Assembly (NCBI GenBank): GCA_030447925.1
Contig: JAUJNX010000001.1
Span: forward strand, 1,146,973-1,210,972
Reading direction: 5' to 3'
Source of the DNA: Egibacteraceae bacterium
GTDB taxonomy: Bacteria > Actinomycetota > Nitriliruptoria > Euzebyales > Egibacteraceae
Length of the DNA: 64,000 bases
This document shows positions 60,034 through 64,000 of the stretch, piece after piece (the stretch's first letter is position 1; each line of letters begins with the position of its first letter). The position numbers were made by a program, and so were the translations under genes. The notes below the pieces were generated by a model. It was not told the origin of the DNA, did no database searches, and saw nothing but the letters and a program-made list of their open reading frames with translations.

Positions 60034-60684
60034 ATGGAGGACCGACAGGTCTGGGAGACGCCACCGGCGTCCCGGACGGGGGAGCGGAGCTCCCTCACGC
60101 GGCGACGCGTGCTGGAGGGTGGTGCGGCGCTCGGGGCCGCGGGCCTGGTGGGCACCGCGCTGCTCCAGCGCGGCGGGCGCGTGGGCATCGCACAGCAGCC
60201 GACGGGCGGCGACCTCGACCTGGTCGAGCTGGCCCTCACCCTGGTCGCCCTCGAGTGCGACTTCGACGAGCGCGGGCTGGAGGCGGGCATCCTCTCGGGC
60301 CGCGACCTCGAGGTCGTCACCGAGGTCTACAACATCTCCAAGGCGCAGGAGAAGCTGATCGCCCAGATCCTCGCGGACGCGGGCGGACCGGAGGTCGAGC
60401 GCGCCGAGTTCACCTTTCCCGACGAGTCGCTCGCGTCGCGCGACGGCTTCCTGCAGCTCAGCTCGCAGCTCCAGGAGCTGTGGGTGGGCGGCTTCCAGGG
60501 GATGCTCCCCAGCATCCAGAACCCGGAGCTGTTCAACGTCGGCGCGTCCCTGGCCGGCGTGCGGTCCCGCTGCGCGGCGGCGATCGCCGCGCTCGGCGGG
60601 GGGCGGCCGTTGCCGTCGCCCGTCGAGACCCCCCTGTCCGCCGCCGACGTGCTGAACCGCGTCGCCGAGTACCGAGCCGCCTGA
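60034..60684 (+). CDS. Tat-exported ferritin-like domain protein
   Basis: The 216-residue protein has a twin-arginine signal (SLTRRRVLEGGAALGAAGLV) and a ferritin-like helical domain starting DLDLVELALTLVALECDFDE, with acidic residues that could hold metal, then ELWVGGFQGMLPSI. It is the first of two adjacent, distantly similar genes. The ATG at 60034 directly precedes the Tat signal; upstream open frame lacks similarity. The function may be desiccation or oxidative-stress related, as for PCC13-62-like proteins, but that is inference. Confidence 0.75.
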   Translation: MEDRQVWETPPASRTGERSSLTRRRVLEGGAALGAAGLVGTALLQRGGRVGIAQQPTGGDLDLVELALTLVALECDFDERGLEAGILSGRDLEVVTEVYNISKAQEKLIAQILADAGGPEVERAEFTFPDESLASRDGFLQLSSQLQELWVGGFQGMLPSIQNPELFNVGASLAGVRSRCAAAIAALGGGRPLPSPVETPLSAADVLNRVAEYRAA

Positions 60685-61316
60685 TGCGACGTCGCGACCT
60701 GCTCAAGGTGATCCTCGCCTCGCCCGCCGCGATCGGGGTCCAGTTCCTGACCCCCGCCGCCGCGGCCCAGGCCCAGCCGTCCTCGTTCGCGGGTCCCGCG
60801 GACGTCTTCAACTACCTGCGCACGCTCCAGCACCTCAAGGCGGAGTTCTTCCGCCAGGGCGTCGCCGCCAACCTGCTCACGGGGGTCGAGGCGGACTACC
60901 TGCGCACCATCGGCGAGGACGACGCCGCCCTGCTCGCGCTCTACACCCAGAAGGTCACCGAGATCGGCGGCGAGCTCACCCCCGCCCCGGCGGTCGCGTT
61001 CGGTGACGCCTTCCGCAGCCGCGAGAGCTACCTGACCATGGCGTTCGACCTCACGAACTGCTGCCTCCAGGGCTACCTCGGCGCGGCGCCCGCGCTGTTC
61101 GGGCAGCGCGACCTGCTCCAGCCGCTGCTCGGCGGCTTCGGGACGCAGGCGCGGCACGCCGCGGTCGTCGGCATCGCCGGGGGCCGCCCCGCGGCCGGCG
61201 GGATCTTCAAGGGTCCCACGGAGATCGCCCTCGGGCGCGAGCGCGTCCTGTCGGACCTGTCGCCGGTGCTCGGCGACGCCCACGACGCCGCCGCACACGC
61301 CGCGCGCACGGACTAG
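60684..61316 (+). CDS. Second Tat-exported ferritin-like domain protein
   Basis: The 210-residue protein starts RRRDLLKVILASPAAIGVQF, a twin-arginine signal, followed by ADVFNYLRTLQHLKAEFFRQ, LLTGVEADYLRTIGEDDAAL and FGTQARHAAVVGIAGG, a ferritin-like four-helix pattern. Its ATG overlaps the previous stop by one base, so the pair is co-translated and may form a hetero-oligomer outside the membrane. A hairpin terminator follows. Confidence 0.78.
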   Translation: MRRRDLLKVILASPAAIGVQFLTPAAAAQAQPSSFAGPADVFNYLRTLQHLKAEFFRQGVAANLLTGVEADYLRTIGEDDAALLALYTQKVTEIGGELTPAPAVAFGDAFRSRESYLTMAFDLTNCCLQGYLGAAPALFGQRDLLQPLLGGFGTQARHAAVVGIAGGRPAAGGIFKGPTEIALGRERVLSDLSPVLGDAHDAAAHAARTD

Positions 61317-61326
61317 CCTCGACGGT

Positions 61327-61356
61327 TCGGGGCGCCCCGGGTGGGGGCGCCCCCGA
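61327..61356 (+). terminator. GC-rich hairpin after the ferritin-like genes
   Basis: TCGGGGCGCCCC (61327-61338), loop GGGT and GGGGGCGCCCCCGA (61343-61356) form a stem of about 12 pairs with one bulged base. There is no T-run. It separates the ferritin-like genes from the ABC ATPase gene. Confidence 0.55.
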
Positions 61357-61371
61357 GCCGAGGAGCCGCGG

Positions 61372-62484
61372 GTGGTCGAGGTCGCCCTCGACGCGGTGAC
61401 GGTCGTGCACCCCGACGGGACCGTCGCCCTGTCGCACCTGTCCCTGACCGTCGCCCCCGGCGAGCTCCTGGTGGTGACCGGGCCCTCGGGCAGCGGTAAG
61501 ACCACCACCCTGCGCGTCGTCGCCGGCCTGGTCGACCTCGCGGAGGGCAGCGTCCGCATCGACGGCCAGCCGGTGGACGCCCTGCCCCCGCAGGAGCGTG
61601 ACGTCGCGCTGGTCGCCCAGGAGCACGTCCTCTACCCGCACCTCACCGTCGCGGAGAACCTCGCGTTCCCGCTGCGCCTCCGCGGCGTCGACCCGGTCGA
61701 GGTCAACCGGCGGGTGGCCGCGGAGAGCCGCGTGCTGGGGCTGTCGCGCCTGCTGTCGCGCCGGCCGCGCACCCTGTCGGCAGGCGGTCGGCAGGCCGTG
61801 GCGATCGGGCGCGCCACCACGCGCGCGCCCCGCGTCTTCCTGCTCGACGAGCCCCTGTCCGCGCTGGACGCGGCCGAGCGGACCCGCCTGCGCCGCGAGC
61901 TGCGCGTCTTCCTGGCCGGGCTGGCGGTGACGACCATCTACGTGACCAACGACCAGGCCGAGGCGCTGGCCCTGGGCGACCGCGTCGCGGTCCTGCGCGA
62001 CGGCGCCCTCGAGCAGGTGGCCCCGCCGGCGGAGCTGCTGGCCCGGCCGGCCAACACCTTCGTCGCCGGCTTCACCGGCACGCCGGGGATGGACCTCGCG
62101 CGGGCGGAGGTGATCGCCGCGGGGGCCGGGGTGGCCTACCGCCTCGCGGACCAGCTCCTGCGCGTGCCGGCCGGGATCCCCGGACCCCTGCGCGGGCTGG
62201 TCGGCCGCCCGGTCCTGATCGGCGTGCGCGCCCACCAGCTCCTGCCCGCGGAGGAGGGCGGCCCCGCGGCCCTGCGCGGCACGGTCGAACGCGTCGAGGC
62301 CACCGGCCCGGCCGACCTGGTCGCCGTGCGTGTGGGCGAGGCCGTCCTGACGGCCCGCTTCCGCCCGGGGCGGGCGCCGCGACCCGGCCGGCCGGCCGAC
62401 CTGTCCGTGGACCCCGGCCGCCTCGCGGTCTTCGACGTCGCCACCGGGGCCGCCCTGTGGCACGGCCGCCAGGACCCCGGCTAG
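61372..62484 (+). CDS. ABC transporter ATPase (MalK/UgpC-like), H-loop altered
   Basis: The 370-residue protein has Walker A VTGPSGSGKTTTLRV, the Q-loop DVALVAQEHVLYPHLT, a changed signature TLSAGGRQAVAIGRA (normally LSGGQ), Walker B RVFLLDEPLSALDAAE and a C-terminal TOBE-like region (about 240-370). The H-loop usually reads YVTHDQ; here it is YVTNDQ, with Asn in place of the switch His. No permease or binding protein is nearby. It may be a regulatory or low-activity ATPase. GAGGAG lies 7 bases before the GTG. Confidence 0.85.
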   Translation: MVEVALDAVTVVHPDGTVALSHLSLTVAPGELLVVTGPSGSGKTTTLRVVAGLVDLAEGSVRIDGQPVDALPPQERDVALVAQEHVLYPHLTVAENLAFPLRLRGVDPVEVNRRVAAESRVLGLSRLLSRRPRTLSAGGRQAVAIGRATTRAPRVFLLDEPLSALDAAERTRLRRELRVFLAGLAVTTIYVTNDQAEALALGDRVAVLRDGALEQVAPPAELLARPANTFVAGFTGTPGMDLARAEVIAAGAGVAYRLADQLLRVPAGIPGPLRGLVGRPVLIGVRAHQLLPAEEGGPAALRGTVERVEATGPADLVAVRVGEAVLTARFRPGRAPRPGRPADLSVDPGRLAVFDVATGAALWHGRQDPG

Positions 62485-62514
62485 CCTCCTGCCCGGGTGC
62501 CGGAGGGGGCGGGG

Positions 62515-63390
62515 ATGCGGGACGCGACCAGGGTGGTGCGGGCGGGGGCCGCCGACGGACCGGAGGGCACGCCGATGGGCGTGCGGGTCCGGCTGGTCCC
62601 CACCGGCGGCGACCACGGCGCGGCGCTGGAGGGCGCCCGGCTGCTGTGGCTCGAATCGCCGACCAACCCGGGCCTGGACGTCTGCGACCTCGCCGCGCTC
62701 GCCGGCCGGGCGCACGCCGCGGGTGCGCTGGTGGCGGTGGACAACACCACGGCCACCGTGCTCGCCCAGCGCCCGCTCGCACTGGGCGCCGACTTCTCGG
62801 TCAGCAGCGACACCAAGGCGATGACCGGCCACGCGGACCTGGTGCTCGGCCACGTCGCGGCGCGCGACCCCGACCTGCTGTCGCCCCTCGCCGGCTGGCG
62901 CACGCAGATGGGCGGGGTGGCCGGGCCGATGGAGACCTGGCTGGCGCACCGGTCGCTGGCCACCCTCGACGTCCGGCTGCGCCGCCAGTGCGCCACGGCG
63001 CTGGCCGTCGCCACGGCCCTCCGCGACCACCCCGAGGTGCGCGGCTGCCGCTACCCGGGGCTCCCCGACGACCCCGCGCACGCGCTCGCGGCGCGGCAGA
63101 TGGCGCTGTTCGGCCCCGTCGTGGCGTTCACCCTGGACGACCGCGAGCACGCCGAGCGCTGGCTGGGCGCGCTGCGCCTGGTGGTCCCGGCGACCAGCTT
63201 CGGCGGCGTCCGCAGCACCGCGGAGCGACGTGCGCGCTGGGGCGGGGACGACGTCCACCCCGGCTTCGTCCGCTTCAGCGCCGGCGTGGAGGACCCCGGC
63301 GACGTCCTGGAGGACGTCACGGGTGCCCTGGTGCGGGCTCGGGCACCGGTGCCGCCTGGACCGCGCCGTGGCGGTCCACCGACCCGGTGA
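62515..63390 (+). CDS. Cystathionine gamma-synthase/lyase-type PLP enzyme, internal segment missing
   Basis: After DATRVVRAGAADGPEGTP, which matches the usual N-terminus, the sequence goes directly to MGVRVRLVPTGGDHGAALEG. The roughly 100 residues between, with the PLP-phosphate loop and the Tyr/Arg contacts, are absent, though the frame is kept. The remainder is normal: LLWLESPTNPGLDVCDLAAL, VDNTTATVLAQRPL, the PLP lysine in SVSSDTKAMTGHADLV and SFGGVRSTAERRARW. At about 291 residues against a normal 380 it should be inactive unless the gap is an assembly loss. GGAGG precedes the ATG; a GTG at 62497 is an alternative. Confidence 0.78.
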   Translation: MRDATRVVRAGAADGPEGTPMGVRVRLVPTGGDHGAALEGARLLWLESPTNPGLDVCDLAALAGRAHAAGALVAVDNTTATVLAQRPLALGADFSVSSDTKAMTGHADLVLGHVAARDPDLLSPLAGWRTQMGGVAGPMETWLAHRSLATLDVRLRRQCATALAVATALRDHPEVRGCRYPGLPDDPAHALAARQMALFGPVVAFTLDDREHAERWLGALRLVVPATSFGGVRSTAERRARWGGDDVHPGFVRFSAGVEDPGDVLEDVTGALVRARAPVPPGPRRGGPPTR

Positions 63391-64000
63391 CGGGGATGCC
63401 GGACGGCGTGGTGCCGTACCAGCGCGTGCCCTCGACCTGCGCGCCGACCAGCGCGTCGTGGACCTCGTCCAGGACCCGGGCCCGCGGCCAGTCGTCGGGG
63501 AAGAACGCGGTCGGCTCCGCGGCCCGCACCCAGCGGTCGCCGTCGGCCAGCTCGACGACCGCGGTGTAGACCCCGCGGGCGTCCGGCGCGGAGCTGGTGC
63601 CCGGCACCACCCGCGCGCGGGCGTCGGCGCCCACCGACCCGCGGTGGTGGAACCCGCTGACCCGCCCGCCCCGCCCGAGCCTGCCCTGGAACAGGTGCCG
63701 CGCGTCGACCACCCAGCCCGGCGCGCTGCCCGCCGCCAGCACGCGCGTCCCCGCGGTCGGCGGCAGGCGCCGCAGGACCGCGTCGGCGACCGCGGCGGCG
63801 GCCCACCGCCAGCGCGGCCGGGGTCCGCACCCGCGGCGCGTCCCACCCGGCCCGCATCAGGGCGGCCGCCAGGCGCCGCCGGGACGCCTCCACCGCCTCG
63901 GGCAGGTCGTCCTGGGCCGGGTCGCGGCCGGGGCCCGTCGGGGTCGTGGCGTAACCCAGCCGCCGGCGCAGGCGCAGCAGGCGGCCCAGCTCGGCCAGGG
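63317..64000 (-). pseudogene. EndoU nuclease-like protein, frameshifted as read and cut by the window end
   Basis: The C-terminal part (about 63317-63740) reads WVVDARHLFQGRLGRGGRVS, then GFHHR, RGVYTAVVELADGDRWVRA, AFFPDDWPRARVLDEVHDAL and YGTTPSGIPVTGSVDRHG, the EndoU fold used by CdiA-type and LXG toxins (H-to-SGFHH, FFP-W and G-T-SG-I elements). Upstream, another frame gives LRRRLGYATTPTGPGRDPAQ and helical sequence. Removing one G at about 63808 joins the two through ALAWAAAAVADAVLRR. The start is beyond base 64000. It may be a secreted toxin or a housekeeping RNase; no immunity gene is visible. Confidence 0.65.

Noticed and set aside
61327-61356. Riboswitch before the ABC ATPase
   Set aside because: It is only a simple GC hairpin without the conserved unpaired bases of a known class; a terminator is the simpler reading.

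Overview
The window is very GC-rich (roughly three quarters G+C), densely packed chromosomal DNA from an actinobacterium. Three things point there: ftsX lies next to smpB; a mec-cysO-cysM block is followed by murI-rph-rdgB as in mycobacteria; and many genes look leaderless, with a TANNNT -10 box 6-9 bases before the start codon. A deep-branching actinobacterial class such as Nitriliruptoria is a guess from gene content. Genes inside operons are commonly coupled by GTGA/ATGA overlaps.

Layout. 1-5.6 kb: ftsX end, a coiled-coil M23 peptidase, a PDZ/S41 protease, smpB fused in frame to a frameshifted alpha/beta hydrolase, and a DUF222/HNH protein. 6.0-21.4 kb: a large purine-breakdown locus. On the minus strand it holds the urease operon ureABCFGD, an 8-oxoguanine deaminase and a three-subunit xanthine dehydrogenase (small subunit frameshifted). 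On the plus strand it holds a purine-type phosphoribosyltransferase, allantoinase, a fused allantoicase/OHCU decarboxylase, HIU hydrolase, uricase and an aldolase-like DUF6986-type protein. Together they should take oxidised purines via urate and allantoin to glyoxylate, and the released urea to ammonia. 21.4-30.6 kb: a double RusA-like protein, flavoenzymes, a glycosylase-like HhH protein, an HxlR-controlled SnoaL/ABM pair, a 1,017-residue secreted carbohydrate-active protein and a methyltransferase. 31-41.8 kb: a zone rich in damaged genes (two-component pair fused by deletion, remnants of DUF1905, AlkD and NhaP, broken hypotheticals) around tmRNA and a RelE-type toxin-antitoxin pair, with two MFS transporters and a Rox-like monooxygenase. 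41.8-46 kb: four glycosyltransferases. 46.5-49 kb: NAD salvage (pncA-pncB). 50.6 kb: selD, which reads through an in-frame TGA and is very probably itself a selenoprotein. 51.7-59.1 kb: cysteine biosynthesis on a sulfur-carrier protein, then a regulator remnant/NUDIX/HD group, CGNR protein, murI, rph and rdgB. 59.2-64 kb: sortase, two Tat-exported ferritin-like proteins, an orphan ABC ATPase with a changed H-loop, a cystathionine-synthase-type enzyme lacking its N-terminal third, and an EndoU nuclease-like protein running off the end.

A recurring feature is genes that are intact apart from a single-base slip (about 3750, 14918, 44131, 56739, 63808) or an internal deletion (about 32190, 41660, 62570). 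These may be sequence errors or assembly collapse, so broken calls should be treated as provisional.
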